Counted from the stretch's first letter, positions 1 through 12,185 are shown. The stretch is 64,000 nt of DNA from Bemisia tabaci (GCF_918797505.1 NC_092795.1:28879131-28943130), one strand, 5' to 3'. A program made the numbers and translations. The notes: a model not told the origin generated them from the sequence alone.

Positions 1-3000
1 GCTACGGATCTATCCTTGTTAATTGTTGTGTTTTACTTCCAGGTAGATTGTTGATTCATGGTTTATATTAAATAGCCAGCATAAGACACGTTGTAGTAGA
101 GACATTGTTGTCATTTTAGATTTATTTTCATTCACTTTTGTAAATAAGTGGCTTACTAAAATGCTCATTTGAAAATGTGCATCCACAGGTTAAAAAACAT
201 TGCACATGTAGAAAAAATAATTTCAACGATTTATTTTATTCAATGAAAAGTTCCGTCCTAGCACGGACGATTCAACAGTCCTCAATGCGTTGCCACACTT
301 GTTATTAATCATAAAATTCACAAAAATATGGAGCTTTGCTAATATTTAAGGCATCTACAAAAACACACAGAAGTTAGCGAAAGTGTGTTTGAATGGAGAC
401 TTGAACGCAAGGTTAAGAAAAATTAAGTACATTTTCCTTGGGAGATTACTCCTCGGGCTGGTTGAAATAATATTGTGCTAACCTCAGCGAGATTGTAAGC
501 AGATTTTGCCACCATGGTTGGCCTAAGAATCTTGGTGCAATAGACCATCAATACTAGATATATAAGCTTCATATTCTAATATTGTACCAATATTAGAGGT
601 CCAAAGGTACGGTATGGCTTACTAACTCCGGGATTGTCACAATATTGACACAATATTGGGTGAACAATACTGCTAAAATAATGTTGTCTTAACATTATTT
701 CTTCAATATTGTAGTGTCTTGTATTTTGTATTACTGTATATCCATCTTTCAACGCTATGTTCCCATAGTGTAATCTTACCGCTGTGCAAAATATTTGCAG
801 TAAGGGATCTCATTAGCTTTTGGAAGAATACTCTGCCAGTTCATTGGACAGGGACTGTGTCCAAGTGGACTCTGGACTTGAATTGCCATTTTGGCTGTAT
901 ACTCAAACACACACATTAACACAATATTGACAGGATAGGCTAGGAGCGGTATTATGAACATAACATTGCCACAATCTTGGAATCCAGAGCCTCATGCGTG
1001 CGTATCGTCGCACTGGCCGAACAGTCTCTTTTCTTTGGAAACACATGAGCTCGATTTCTGATTTCAGTGGCCGAAGGTCCTTTTCATTGCATACCAAGTT
1101 TTGCGATAAATGTCTATACGCGTTGGAGGACAGTTTTTATGCCGATCAATCAATGATATTCTGCACGCAAAAGGAGTTCCAACATCCTTTCCGAGGGCGT
1201 TCGATTCAATCGGATTGATGATGAGGCGACGGCCTTCGATGCAATCAACGTCAACCTATTTACGCCTTTGCTGCCCGATCGAGAAAGTGTATTCGGCGAG
1301 TAATAAATTTCGCCGACAAAGAGACAAACGAGGCTCAAATCAAAACGATTTTCGGCGAACGGATCTGTTCCGATTAAGTGGCGCTACCCGGGTCCTTGAG
1401 CAGTCCCTCTTAGCTCCGACAAACTTAAATGTCATCTGCTATTCATGCTGTTAAATTAATTTTTCGGCAATCTGTCCGGTGCACGAGAAATCATCATACA
1501 AGGATTTCTTTGTGTAGCAGTGGTTCCATAGCAATTAAGTTCAGGGTCTCTACCACCACTTCGTTTATTAAAAATCTCTGAACTTTAAAATATATTAATC
1601 CGACCCAATAAAAGTGAATTAATTTCTTTGCATTTGACTTTTTATTGATATACAATATTAAACTGTTCTTGATGACTCTGAAAGTATGCTTTGGAGTGCA
1701 ACCAGTAAAAACACGATTCACGAACTAAAATGAAAATGGCTTATAGGAAGATGATACGAAAAGCAACATTATATTCGGGCATGGTAAACCTCTGAACAAT
1801 TTTTAATTCCTGATTTTCCTCTGAGAAATATTCTGATGAAAACTATGGGGATTTTCTCTTGTTATTCTTTGGGATTTTTTGTGGAAAAAGGGGATTTTTG
1901 TACCACGTTTGAGTGGGGGAAAAATTACTTTTCATATTTAGCCTGATTCTTTACAAACAAGTCTACACGGATCATCAATTTTAAAACTGATTTGATTGAG
2001 TATAGAGAGAGGAATTTACTAGTTTTTCGCACCATTTCCCCACAGAAATCATCGGTTTTTTCGAATATTTTTCAATGTCAAATAAATCTTGGTACTTGCT
2101 GCTTTTTCGAAGTCTTAGATACCATGCGCTCGGGCGGCCGAAGTGATAAAATAAAAAAAAAATCAATGATTTGAAAAGTTAGATTTAAAAAAAGGCGGAC
2201 AGAAATTCGCAAGTCAGAATTTCTTACAGTGTGGGAGGTAACTGCTGTTCCTTAAGCAGTTTTCCCGTTAAGTTTGAAACAGGTATGCTCTTTGCTTCCA
2301 TGCGCGTGTTCTTTTTCCTCTTATTCTTTCAAATTAAAATTAGAAAAAAAGCGACAACTCTGGGTCGACTTTTCTCCTTCAATACCTTGGCAGATCATTA
2401 TATCACAGTGTAAATTGATTATTTTATTCCTCAGGTAATTAAAGCGAATGAACCGGTTCCACTTCCGTATAAGTCAAAATGCCTGAAGCTCGAGTAAAAC
2501 CGTCACTCCATGAAAGCAAAAGCCTCTTGTGCGGATACCCTAGTGAACCTGACTCTTGTCAATAAAAAACCTCTAGTGGTTACCAAAGAACTCGAACTAG
2601 CGCGACCATTATCGAATATAAATATTTACGTTGTCCCGCTGGTTACAAAATCCGCTCCGTGACGGCCGTTGATATTGATTCTTTATTCTTGATCCGCGAT
2701 AGGAACCGACAGATGTGATGCGTGCATTGTGTGCGAAAACAGAGGGCTCTCTCATTCGGTCGAATGCAAAACAAACGGGTAGTGAGAGGGATCGGAGGCT
2801 TCAAAAGGGAATACGAAATAATAATTACGGGGGAACCTATCTGCCCACCTTGTGATGCGTTAGTTGTAACGCTAAAAGGAGAAAGCAGACAATTACCGGT
2901 TGCGACATAGTCGCAGAGAACACGCATCCGTCGCACCTGATGGAGAACATCGTCGTTTAATATTTCGGACTCATCTTTTACGATCCAGCTTTTTATTCGA

Positions 3001-3086
3001 ACACAACGCCTGTTTGCGCAGTTGCGAATCCGAAAAAAATGTTGGCAAAAGATTCGTGCGCAAACTTAAAAAGTTCTGTGCCCTAA
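1..3086. other. Unassigned AT-rich DNA
   Basis: I see no supportable gene here. The open frames are short, overlap on both strands and lack domain-like sequence. A cluster of CAATATTG-type motifs lies at about 465-940, including a perfect 9-bp-arm palindrome with a 3-base loop at 576-596. A slightly GC-richer patch at 1190-1440 produces a 114-codon open frame that I do not trust as coding. Confidence 0.6.
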
Positions 3087-3089
3087 TTA

Positions 3090-3231
3090 GACTACATTTT
3101 GCAATTTGGAACCATAAATTCTAGCCCAGTTTAAAAACAACGCATGTGTCATTACTTTCCCTATGCACATAAGTGTTTTTTCCAGAAGAGCCAGAATTTA
3201 TAGGTCCAAATTGCAAAATGCAGTCCAATTG
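3090..3231. mobile_element. Short inverted-repeat element, family I
   Basis: The two ends are inverted copies built around the core CATTTTGCAATTTGGA, with a T-rich, A-rich interior that contains a CACATAAGTG stretch. A very similar element sits at 55214-55348, and more distant relatives sharing the CATTTTGCAA core lie at 26397-26912 and 34664-34749. The size of about 140 bp and the lack of coding potential make it a MITE. The superfamily is uncertain; the nested copy at 55214 suggests a 6-bp target duplication. Confidence 0.8.
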
Positions 3232-3232
3232 G

Positions 3233-4836
3233 AACCCCCCCTCCCCCTTTCCGAGAAAAATTTAATTGATAAAATGAAAAAATCTTGATTTTTGCTTCTT
3301 TGTATCGTGGAGCATTCACGTGAAGCGCTCATACGTAACCTTTAAAATTTCGCCTTCCTGTGAGGGAAGTTTCATTGGTGAATTAAATCCATCCTTATTT
3401 ACTGAATCAGAAAACTGAATGAATCATGCAGAAATGAAGTATTAAGAAGCATCAGCCCTCACGTGAACAATTATGGCCTCTATTCATAGGGGTTGGCGGA
3501 CGTTTGTACATCTTACCGAAGATGAACATTTCTTTCAAAACCGAAGATTATAGACGAAATTGTCTCTAGGATAAAATTCGTTTTCCGACAATGTAAATTA
3601 GCGGAGAAACGGTGATTTGCCGATGGAAACTTATTTCCGTCACCTATAAAAAAATCATTCCTTGCTGCAAGTGACTCATTTTCGTGGACTTGAATACAAG
3701 TATTTAAACTGGAAAGAATTCTGGCTGTTCATTCATAGCTAGGCAAAATCAGCCTGGAGGCGAGAAAGTAGATATCACAGTTCCTTTTAAAAAGGTGCAA
3801 GTTCATTGTACTTAATTTGAAGAAAATATTTAGGTTCAAACTAACGTTCTTGAGACGTTGATACGAAATTTGCGATTCAGGTGCATCTTTATACTATCAT
3901 TAGACCACTAAGACGTTGGGAGAAAGCAAGGTCAAGATGCAACCCAAACAACATAACCGTTCACAAAACCCGCGCAAAAAATGGCAATTGTTCTCCGAGC
4001 CGTAAATATTGAAAATGGTTGCGTGCTTGCGGTGGATCTTCATGTTCCTCATCCGCGACAAAACGACTTAAGTTTGTTTCAAGGTGGAACTTGCCGTCCG
4101 TAAGACTTAAAGCTTTCCAGAGCTCGCGGCATTAAAAAGTTGCGCGCTTGCGTCCCGAGTCCGCCGAGCGACGTTCTGATTACTCCACTCCTTCAGTTTT
4201 CTTCAAATCTAGGTCGAGCTTGATCATTGGGCGATATTGCATGTAATGCAATACTCACATCGCGAGACGTGTGAGTTCGATCCTCGTGCCAGTTAACCGA
4301 CGGATTGTTAAGAAAATACACACATTTATCGTCATGGAGGGGAATGAAATCTGGATCAAATATTTACGAACTTGCGCAGTGATGAGTGCATTTTGAAATA
4401 TAGGCCGGAAATGCATAACCTTGCACTAATATTTGACAACTCTTCCATAAAAATACAAAACGAGAGATCCATTTCACTGATCGATGAGGTCGATTATAAA
4501 TTACCTAAAATTGAGTTTCGCGACCACACGCAGCCCTTATTCAACCCTCGTAACACATACTGTGGCACTGCGCTAGACAGTGGACAAGCCTTTACGAATA
4601 ATAACATACTAGCTCTGATTATAACCTTCCCTACTTGTATTAAAAATGTCGCAAAATTAAGTAAGTCAAGTTTCGCCACGAAAAGGTAAATAAATTAATA
4701 AATAATTGAAGATGGAGATATACTGCTTAAAATTTGTAGTGCGTTTGGTTCATATGTTTGATACCACATGAATTACACTATTCATTAAAAATATTCTTCT
4801 GTGCCTCTACATTGGAGGGAGAGATATTACATTTAC
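3233..4836. other. Unassigned intergenic DNA
   Basis: No gene is supported. A possible tRNA-derived fragment is annotated separately at 4225-4300. The 105-codon open frame at 4372-4689 has no recognisable domain and AT-driven composition, so I treat it as chance. Confidence 0.55.
4225..4300 (+). repeat. Possible tRNA-derived SINE or tRNA relic
   Basis: The segment ends in a T-arm-like hairpin. A 5-bp stem that allows G-U pairs (GTGAG with CTCGT) encloses the 7-nt loop TTCGATC, which resembles the RNA polymerase III B box. It is followed by CTCGTGCC, as in the 3' part of many tRNAs. I could not fold a convincing D-arm or anticodon arm, so this is at most a tRNA-derived repeat or a decayed tRNA pseudogene. 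Confidence 0.3.
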
Positions 4837-5106
4837 AAGAAACGTCAGAGGGCTGGTGGATCAACTCAAATGAGCCTTAAGCAAGGGGGCAGTTAAAGTA
4901 CCTATCTTGGAGCAACTTAGAGCCAATTACAGTCAAATGCATTGTAATATAGTTAAAGAATCAGAGGTATAAAGAAACGTCAGAGGGCTGGTGGATCAAC
5001 TCAAATGAGACTTAAGCAAGGGGGCAGTTAAAGTACCTATCTTGGAGCAAGTTAGAGCCAATTACAGTCAAATGCATCGTAATTTAGTTAAAGAATCAGA
5101 GGTATA
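4837..5106. repeat. Tandem duplication, 2 x 135 bp
   Basis: Positions 4837-4971 and 4972-5106 are two head-to-tail copies of one unit that starts AAGAAACGTCAGAGGG and ends TCAGAGGTATA. I count only about four or five differences between the units, so the duplication is young or homogenised. No coding frame is preserved in it. Confidence 0.93.
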
Positions 5107-7360
5107 ATTAACTTTGTTACAATACCATCTCCAATATGAAAACAGAATAAGATTTGTTCAGCTGCCCTAAATATAGCCAAGTGCGAGAGAGGAATTGGAC
5201 CTATCCAAAAGAGTATTTTTGAGGGGGGAAAGTTGCAAGTCCACAAAGAGCTATTAATTGAACATACGTCGTTTATTTTAAAAATGCTTTGTGAATAGAT
5301 TCGTTCTGAGAAACTAATACTTCCTCGCTGAGAGTTGAAGAGGGAAAATAACATGCAACGCATAATTTTGTCACAATATTACAGATCTCGACCTTGATCT
5401 TAAAATACAGCTGCATGGTATACGTATACAGCTATTAAGCGCACTATAGTTTACGGTAGGCTTACTTTATTTGATGACACATTTACCCTTTAAAAAGGGG
5501 GATACGGTGAAATAACGACTGATCGTGGCAAAATCTTTGTGCATTATGAAAATTACATCGTAAAAGTACTTGATCACCGCTGTGATGAGGGATTTACTAC
5601 CTTAGTATTTACCTTCGCGTGTATGAATCGTGATGACAATAAATATTCAATCAAGTTAGTTTGAAACTCACCGACGGTAAACTGCTACTCTGGGCGTCCG
5701 TAACTCCAGAGATTGTTATTCTGCGAACAAAATAAAAAAAACACTTGTGAGCTCCACATGAAAAACAACTTGATAAATAATACACATGTACATCGATTAA
5801 ATCTTACACGCGTTAAAATCCGAGCAATGAGTTGGAAACGCCCACACTGCGATGCTCTTAGTTCAAACGCTCAACCGTAATTTTTTTGTACCATCACACG
5901 TATGCACGCATGTGGCGTCAATGTAAACATTCCCGACGAATTGATTCGAGCCTGTTTTCCGATTTTAGCTCGTATGGACTAAATTTTACAATTAGGATCT
6001 ACAAATAAAGGCTCAACCATAGAACTGGGTACCTATTTTCAAACGAATACATGAAACACATGCGTAGTTTCTAAAATGCGTCAAAAATAGTAGTTCCTGC
6101 AAAATGTGGAATTACGCATTGTGAAACTATGTCTTTCCTAAACGAAGCAACGCAAAAATATTTTATACCTTGCTAAAATTTTTCTAGAACATTGGAAGTA
6201 CATCATGGAGTTGTCAAGCATTTTTGACAAAAATTTCAGGTACAGTTTTTTATCAGAGTATTCATAAAAATCAGCACAGTTTTGAAGCAAAAAAACTGCA
6301 TGGATATATTCCAGGTATACATTTACGTTACGAAAAGGAAACTTTGTTGCGTCAAGGAAACTTGCATTTATGACTGCACGAAAACTTTCCTTGCGACAGG
6401 GTTCTCGTCACGACAAGAGAATCAGTACTGAGACAAGGGTCCTTTCATCATCACAACAAGAATTTTCCCGAACGCGATGAGTCTTTTCCTTGAATCAAGA
6501 TGTATTTTCCCGAGCAAGGTCAAAAAATTTCGAAGTAACGTATTTCTCCATCGTAATGAATCCCATTTTTCCGAGTGTGTTGTCATAAGACGATTCTATG
6601 ACACTTGCGTCGGACCGGATCAATCGAACCAATCTACGATCTATTCTTTTGAAGCTCCATTAACGAAACTACACAATCATCTGGAGGGAATCATCGAGTT
6701 TTACGAGCATATGCTAGGAGCATTCCAACCGGTTTCATCAACGTTCTGTAAGCTTCAGTTGCAACTCGAACGAGCATTCGTGCATTTGAGAAACCAGTTG
6801 CTGGCGCGAACCTTGAAGCGGCGACAACCGTAACAGTGTATCAGTGTTACATTGTTGGGTGCATAAGGCAGAAGTCACTAAATCTACGCAGATTCGTGAT
6901 TCGTGCCACTATGGCACGGATTGGCACGGTGTTTACAAATAGACTCACAAATTCTCGTATTTCACACGGGATTCTTGTGAAATTGATGGGTCAGTTGGAT
7001 TTTCTTGACACTGTATGTGTACTTCTTTCTGTATGTATACTTCTCCTTCTTTTGTGTTTCTTTCTGTACTTCTGTTGTAAATTATCATGTAAAGCAAAAG
7101 GTAACTAATGATAATATCCGTCGAATTGAACAGCTTCCTCTATCGTATTAATGTGATAATCACCCATGGAAAATCACGATGAATGGCGTCATCCACATTA
7201 TATCACTAAATATTTTAACGGTAGTAATATGTTGAGTTTTGTCCTCAATATTGACTCTAATAGAGGGACACGATTTTATACCTATTGACAGGGAAACTCC
7301 CAAACTACAAAACTCGGTTTGCGACATTGCAGACTTCCCTGCCATGCTTTATCTTTTCAC
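5107..7360. other. Unassigned DNA with one weak open frame
   Basis: Nothing is firmly identified. A frame at 6477-6833 (+, 118 codons) ends in an amphipathic, leucine- and arginine-rich stretch, and a second one at 6836-7108 (+, 90 codons) ends in a hydrophobic Leu/Cys/Phe-rich segment followed by a short basic tail. Neither has a recognisable domain, and both could be chance. From 6350 to 6560 there is a degenerate run of Lys/Phe-coding motifs of the kind AAAACTTTCCTTGC. Confidence 0.4.
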
Positions 7361-7545
7361 TGGAAAACTACTAAATTTCAATTTTTAAAAACTGTTGTGA
7401 TTTAACTTCTCCGTGGGGAGCAAATTGTGAAAAAAATTCAAGAAATTCTGTATGAGGCATATTCATCTGTAAAAAATAAAATAGGAGCGGAGATTTTTAA
7501 TCACGGCAAACCAGACACGTGGTTACGGAGTTTCCCCGTGGCTAT
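7361..7545. repeat. Diverged repeat shared with 21556-21745
   Basis: The core AGGAGCGGAGATTTT, followed by a CACCGCAA-like string, and an upstream GAAAACTACTAAA motif recur in the same order near 21556-21745. The copies are strongly diverged. The element type is unknown. Confidence 0.4.
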
Positions 7546-7609
7546 TTTTCTCTGCTCAAATTTAATACAAGTAGGAGTGTTTTATCAACCTCAAACCAAC
7601 TAAACTAAT

Positions 7610-7866
7610 CTGCCGTGCTAAGGAAAAACGCCGTATAAACATTCGAGAGTTGCCGAATTTCCATTGATAAAACATGTAATTTTCAGGAATGTTATGAATA
7701 TTTTCCCTTGAAATTTTCAGATAATTACGATGAAATTGCGTACAAAATTGTCCGAAAATTTGGAGGGAAAGTATTCTCATATTTTCTTGAAAATTCGTAT
7801 TCGATCTAAAGGTATTTGGGAACACCTGAAGGCTCATACATATGGCGTTTTTCCTTAGCACGGCAG
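7610..7866. mobile_element. MITE family A copy
   Basis: This copy is about 257 bp long. It starts CTGCCGTGCTAAGGAAAAAC and ends with the reverse complement, closing in CCTTAGCACGGCAG. Inside are the family motifs GTTGCCGAATTTCC and TTTTCCCTTGAAATTTTCAG. The 4-bp flanks TAAT and TGAT agree at three of four positions. It is non-autonomous; short open frames on both strands are by-products of the inverted repeat. Confidence 0.93.
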
Positions 7867-8160
7867 TGATGGGGTGCGACCCAGTTAGGTTGAATTTTAA
7901 TCAATACTCTAGATTGTGTGTATTTTTCGCGATGTGGGCAACTTGGCTTCCTGTGGCTCCCTCGGGACAGTTTTACGGCGCGTCAACACGTAAACCCCGC
8001 GTTCGGCGTGGATTTCGTCAGTCGCGTCTCACGTTCAGGCGAGACAATAGTCCGGGAACTTAATCGCGGAGCAGCGCGCTAAAAGAGCGGTCAAGAGCCC
8101 ATCCCGATCGTTTAACGACCGGCCGCCACCATCACCTCACCGGTCGTCCGAAGATGCAGC
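7867..8160. other. GC-richer spacer between two MITEs
   Basis: Local GC content and CpG density rise at about 7960-8160. The 73-codon open frame here has no recognisable domain. I see no splice-bounded exon that I would defend. Confidence 0.4.
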
Positions 8161-8165
8161 CGTCG

Positions 8166-8397
8166 CACATCGGGTCGAGTCCATAGGAGAGGTCGGATAA
8201 AATTTGGAAACTTTAAACGCTTATAACTCCCGTTATACAAAATTTTGAGGTTCTAAAAGTGGCTCCATTGGTTTCCTCGTGAAATTTTCCTTCAGAAGCA
8301 CCCCTTGAAATTTAAAAGGTGATGAAATAAACATAAAATTTGCGGTTTTAATCAAAAATTTCATGCCCGACTCCTCTAGTTGACTCGACCCTCTGTG
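8166..8397. mobile_element. Transib-like MITE, family G
   Basis: The element is about 232 bp with imperfect terminal inverted repeats, CACATCGGGTCGAG on the left and the complement of CACAGAGGGTCGAG on the right. The 5-bp flanks are CGTCG (8161-8165) and CGCCG (8398-8402), a near-match. The interior matches the copies at 28008-28229 and 53873-54499. GC-rich 5-bp target duplications and CACAGTG-type ends are known hallmarks of Transib transposons; assignment to that superfamily is inference. Confidence 0.85.
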
Positions 8398-8402
8398 CGC
8401 CG

Positions 8403-9667
8403 CGGCCAATGCAAATTTCAGAATTTGTAGTTTCTACAACTCGCACCCACTTCGACCGAGCGTCACGATTGTAATTACGGTGTGCACTCGTTACGAAAAC
8501 CACCGCACCAGAGTTTTGTATCGCTGTTAGCTTGCTCTCGACGCCAAAGATCATGACGAAAATTAACATCCAAATCGATCCCTAAGTCCAAATGAAAACA
8601 GTGAGAAACAATAAGGATTTGTACGAGTATGTTGGTTCAAGTGTTACTGAGAGAGTAAGCTGTTTTTATTCAGAGAAATAAACTAACACCATCGTGAAGC
8701 GTATGATGAAATCAAACGATTCCATCAGTAACGAAAAATTACAAAGAGGTTCGCCTATGGATAGCGTTAAGTACTTACAAAGAAGGAAGTTGAAGACTTT
8801 CTGATTGATAGCCAATTACGAGAATGTGGAAGAGAGATCCAATTTTTCTCAGTGCATATGAGGGTTAATGAGGTTCTTAGTTGGTTTCCTGTACTCTTGG
8901 TCTTATTTTTAGGTATCATAATTCGTTGTTGAGAGTCTGATTTTATCTCATTTTTCCCTTCAATTTGATAATGTTTAATTAAAAAAACTTAACACTTCAA
9001 TACACTTGAACTGCAATGTTTCACTGAGCACATGAATGTCTTTACTGCAAGGAAATTTCGGCACAATCATTGACACCGTACGCAACGTGTCTACCGTGTA
9101 ACTTTAGAACTGGGATAAACCTTGTATGGTACTCTCATTCGTATCCCTGTTAATGGTCCATTCAAAATTCAATCTTCCTGCTTTCGTCTCTTGCGGAAGC
9201 CATTACTGGATCGAGACCTCCTTGAATTATTTTTTGAAGTAAACTGCTAAAATCATTCTATTGTTTAAAAGAGCACAGGAGCATCACTAATTCAAACTCG
9301 AACGTCTTAACTTAATATAAAGAAAGTGATGATGCGCGCCAGGCGTTTCTATGTCACGCACAATGTTCGACTGCGCGTGTGATAGCGATGTGCTACGCGC
9401 TCCTCCCATTAAACCGCACGCGTCTGTTTTGTAATAGCGATCGCTAATCCGTTATACGTCTACCACCTCACCGCCACCAGACTCACAGGATGATTTTAAA
9501 GCTGATCACGCTTAAAGAATCTCAGTATTCTGTCGTCGTAACAAGAAACGACGCATGTGCCTCAGATGTAGCCAACTTTCCGCTGATAAATCGCGAATTT
9601 TCCGGGAAACCTGTGAAGACTTTTTATTACGGTGTTTCAGAGAATTTCATTCGCAAATTTATTTACA
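8403..9667. other. Unassigned DNA
   Basis: No gene or repeat is recognised. A CpG-richer patch lies at 9330-9480. The 61-codon frame at 9490-9675 runs into the target site of the retrocopy that follows and has no domain signal. Confidence 0.5.
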
Positions 9668-9679
9668 GTGTATGATAGT

Positions 9680-10119
9680 AATGTATATCTCCTACGAAAA
9701 TCGTTTACACAACCATCCGAATCCAGAAGCGCTTGCACTGCTGTTCAAGGATGATGGCGTAAGGAGATTAAAACGCAGAAAAACCCATGAGCTTGGAATC
9801 CAAGGTTTTTCAAAATTCTCTTTATAAAATAAAATAATGAACGCCTCCTATTGCTCTTCGGACTTGTCAGGAGACACTTGATTTTTGAACGGGTCAGCTC
9901 GTCGTAATTCAGTTAAAAAGAAAAGACATTTTTATTGTAAAATAAATATGTTTTATTTATTTACACTCCAGATAGATATAGGTAGTATATAATAAGTTAA
10001 AATTAAGCAGTAGTTAATATTTTATAACTAAGTTAAGACAAGCATTTAAAAGACCTTATTAGGTCTTTTATTATTTTATATATATATTAGGTCTTATTGT
10101 ACAAAGATTAACAGTTTGT

Positions 10120-10153
<34 letters not shown>
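9680..10153 (+). mobile_element. Poly(A)-tailed retrocopy with 12-bp target duplication
   Basis: A 474-bp insert ends in an uninterrupted run of about 32 A (10122-10153). It is flanked by perfect 12-bp direct repeats GTGTATGATAGT at 9668-9679 and 10154-10165. This is the signature of LINE-driven reverse transcription. The 5' part is open from 9684 to 9827 (+), encoding a 47-residue, basic C-terminus-like peptide (contains NPEALALLFKDDG). AT-rich sequence with AATAAA-like motifs follows. It could be a 5'-truncated LINE, a SINE or a processed pseudogene tail; I do not recognise the peptide. Confidence 0.88.
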
Positions 10154-10155
<2 letters not shown>

Positions 10156-10165
10156 GTATGATAGT

Positions 10166-10721
10166 TTCACAAAGAATTCGTGACGTTCCTTAAAAATAAA
10201 TATATTATCGGTAAAAATTCGGCAACGTTCGAAAGTCTACGCGGCGTTTTTTCCTAAATTGGTGATATTACGCCAAGAATATCATCGGACGATCCCGCAC
10301 GTCACGTTCAAGACAAAAACAAAATGAGCATATACTAAGCAGGAAGCGTCCTTCAAAAAAAAGTTCGGAAAACAACGCGTTTCTTCATAGTTCTATGAAG
10401 GACATATATGAGGACTTATCTGTAACAATAGCGGATGTCGAGTTTCCGCATTGTGAGAAAATCGCGTTTGAAGTTTTTGAAGCTTTGCACTTTTCCGCCC
10501 ATAGAACCGAGAGGATTCTTGTAAAAATTTTCATGAAGAACAACTCTTCCGGTAAAAAACACACGTTTTACGATTTATGTAAGTGAAAAATTGAAGGAGT
10601 AACAGCGATTTGAAAAAATGTGACATCCGCTATTTTCACTGCAAACACTTTTTTATGCATGAAACAAAGTTTTCAGGAAGGGTAAGGCTGGTGAAACGAG
10701 AGTACTTCAGAGTGTACTTGT
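10166..10721. other. Unassigned DNA
   Basis: No gene, RNA or repeat is recognised. The 63-codon open frame at 10395-10586 has no domain features. Confidence 0.45.
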
Positions 10722-10945
10722 GCAAACAACTTCAAAATCACAAGTTGAAAAACGCTGCGAGAGTTTGAATGATCGCGCTAAACACTGCGGTCGGCGCTAG
10801 AACGCAGGTCAGCGCCTCCAAGACTGCACGAGTACTTCACGCATTGCGCGTACTCCACGGTGCCACGGCGCGCTCCGTTGGTGCCTGCAAGACTGCATTG
10901 ATACTTCAAGAATTGCGCGTATCAATCCTTGCATTTCCTCGTTGC
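10722..10945. repeat. Family N repeat with two 40-mer modules
   Basis: It starts with GTGCAAACA and an AAAACGCTG string that recur at 17006-17045. It then carries two copies (about 10817 and 10888) of a GC-rich module containing CAAGACTGCA and TACTTCACGCATTGCGC or a variant. The same module occurs as three tandem copies at 42122-42310 and as palindromes at 17112-17186 and 46535-46610. No coding function is apparent. Confidence 0.75.
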
Positions 10946-11430
10946 CCGTCTTATGCGTATAGTTCCGAAGTGTAAACAACGTGCAACAGCTAAACCGTTT
11001 GCTTAATGTTCAGTATAACATGCTTTTAAAAGTATTTCTTGCCAATGCTACTGCAAGTAACCTCAAATCATTCCATGACCCCACTAGTGTTATGTTGTGG
11101 GGTAAAACTATCATGGAAATTAACGTTAATTCCAAATTAGGATCTATTTCCGTCCCAAAATTTTCCAATGGTGTTCATTGATTTGATTTTTTCCTGGTAA
11201 CACTGATTCCTCAATATTTTCCGTATTTTGTGCGGAACGTGTCCCAAAGCTAAACTTAAAATGTAAAAACGTATTAGGGGCCTCCTCTAAAATAGTAACA
11301 CTGTAGGGGGAAGGAAGGTCGAGGAAAGCGTTAGGTACTTTTGTTTCCACGTGTTAAAGGATAGGGACCTACGTCACAAGAGCGTTACAGGGGGTGGAGC
11401 GGGGTCAAAATGCCGAAAAAGTGCGTTACG
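10946..11430. other. Unassigned DNA
   Basis: I see no gene or recognisable repeat. Short open frames on both strands look random. Confidence 0.45.
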
Positions 11431-11925
11431 TAATTTAAAGATGGCTCATTAGAAAGAATTTGCCAGTAAGCTGTTAGTGCAGTTGATTTCTTATTTTACG
11501 AGTATCTTTATCCGGTACTCAAAATACATAGATAAAAAAAATTCCATTAAAAGCTGTCAATAATTATGCTAAGAGATTGCCGTTTCCTGTTCACTCTGAA
11601 GTTCATTCTGACTCCAAAACTGTTTTCGCCTAATTTCCATTCAAAATGTTTATTCGGGCGAATTTTGAGGTCGAAACAGATTTCTCAATCTCTTGTAATT
11701 TTTATGCTAAACACGTCCCAACGATGAACTTTAAAGTCACACAAACCTGTTAGAACACTTTGGCCAGTAAACTCGTCATTGCAATGGACTCCTCTTTTAC
11801 CGGTATATTTATGTAGTGCTTAAGAAACATCAGTAAAAAAGAAGTACATTAGTAGTTGCCAATAAATTACCTACGTGAAGAGATTACCGTTTCGCGTTCA
11901 ATAACCCTCTCGTGAATGTAGTTCC
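11431..11925. repeat. Diverged direct repeat, two ~150-bp units
   Basis: Two units, about 11460-11610 and 11760-11915, share the ordered motifs TTGCCAGTAA, TTTTAC, GTATCTTTAT (GTATATTTAT in the second), ATTAGTAG- and GCTGTCAATAA-like strings, and GAGATTGCCGTTTC. Similarity is partial, so this is an old duplication or two copies of an old element. No coding frame is kept. Confidence 0.65.
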
Positions 11926-11933
11926 AGTTCCCA

Positions 11934-12185
11934 TTGCGCAAGGTCGCCGGCGGCATGGTGGTTAAAAGCCGTTCATTAAGAATGTTGCATCGCGGTCCGA
12001 TGCTGGCAGTTGGCATGTTTACAAGAGCGATGCGCACTGCGACAAAATATTGGGTTGGTCAATCAGTCAATCCGATGAGCGATCGCTCAAAGTCCCCGGC
12101 GAACACGTTTCGCCTGATGAGCCCGAGGTATTCCAAAATCGAAGCTCCTTCGGCGCCGCCGCGCGGTGTGGCAAGCGGCTTTTGA
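11934..12185 (-). pseudogene. Coding-like GC-rich fragment, unrecognised
   Basis: The segment is GC-richer than its surroundings. One minus-strand frame is open on both sides of a single TGA and reads like normal protein, with the peptides RNVFAGDFERSLIGL and FVAVRIALVNMPTAS. The plus strand is also open, as GC-rich DNA often is, so coding is uncertain. It could be a decayed exon or a transposase remnant. I cannot name a family. Confidence 0.25.

Noticed and set aside
11934..12185. Bacterial gene transfer
   Set aside because: The GC-rich, coding-like patch briefly suggested it, but there is an in-frame TGA, no recognisable bacterial family and no neighbouring gene to support it.
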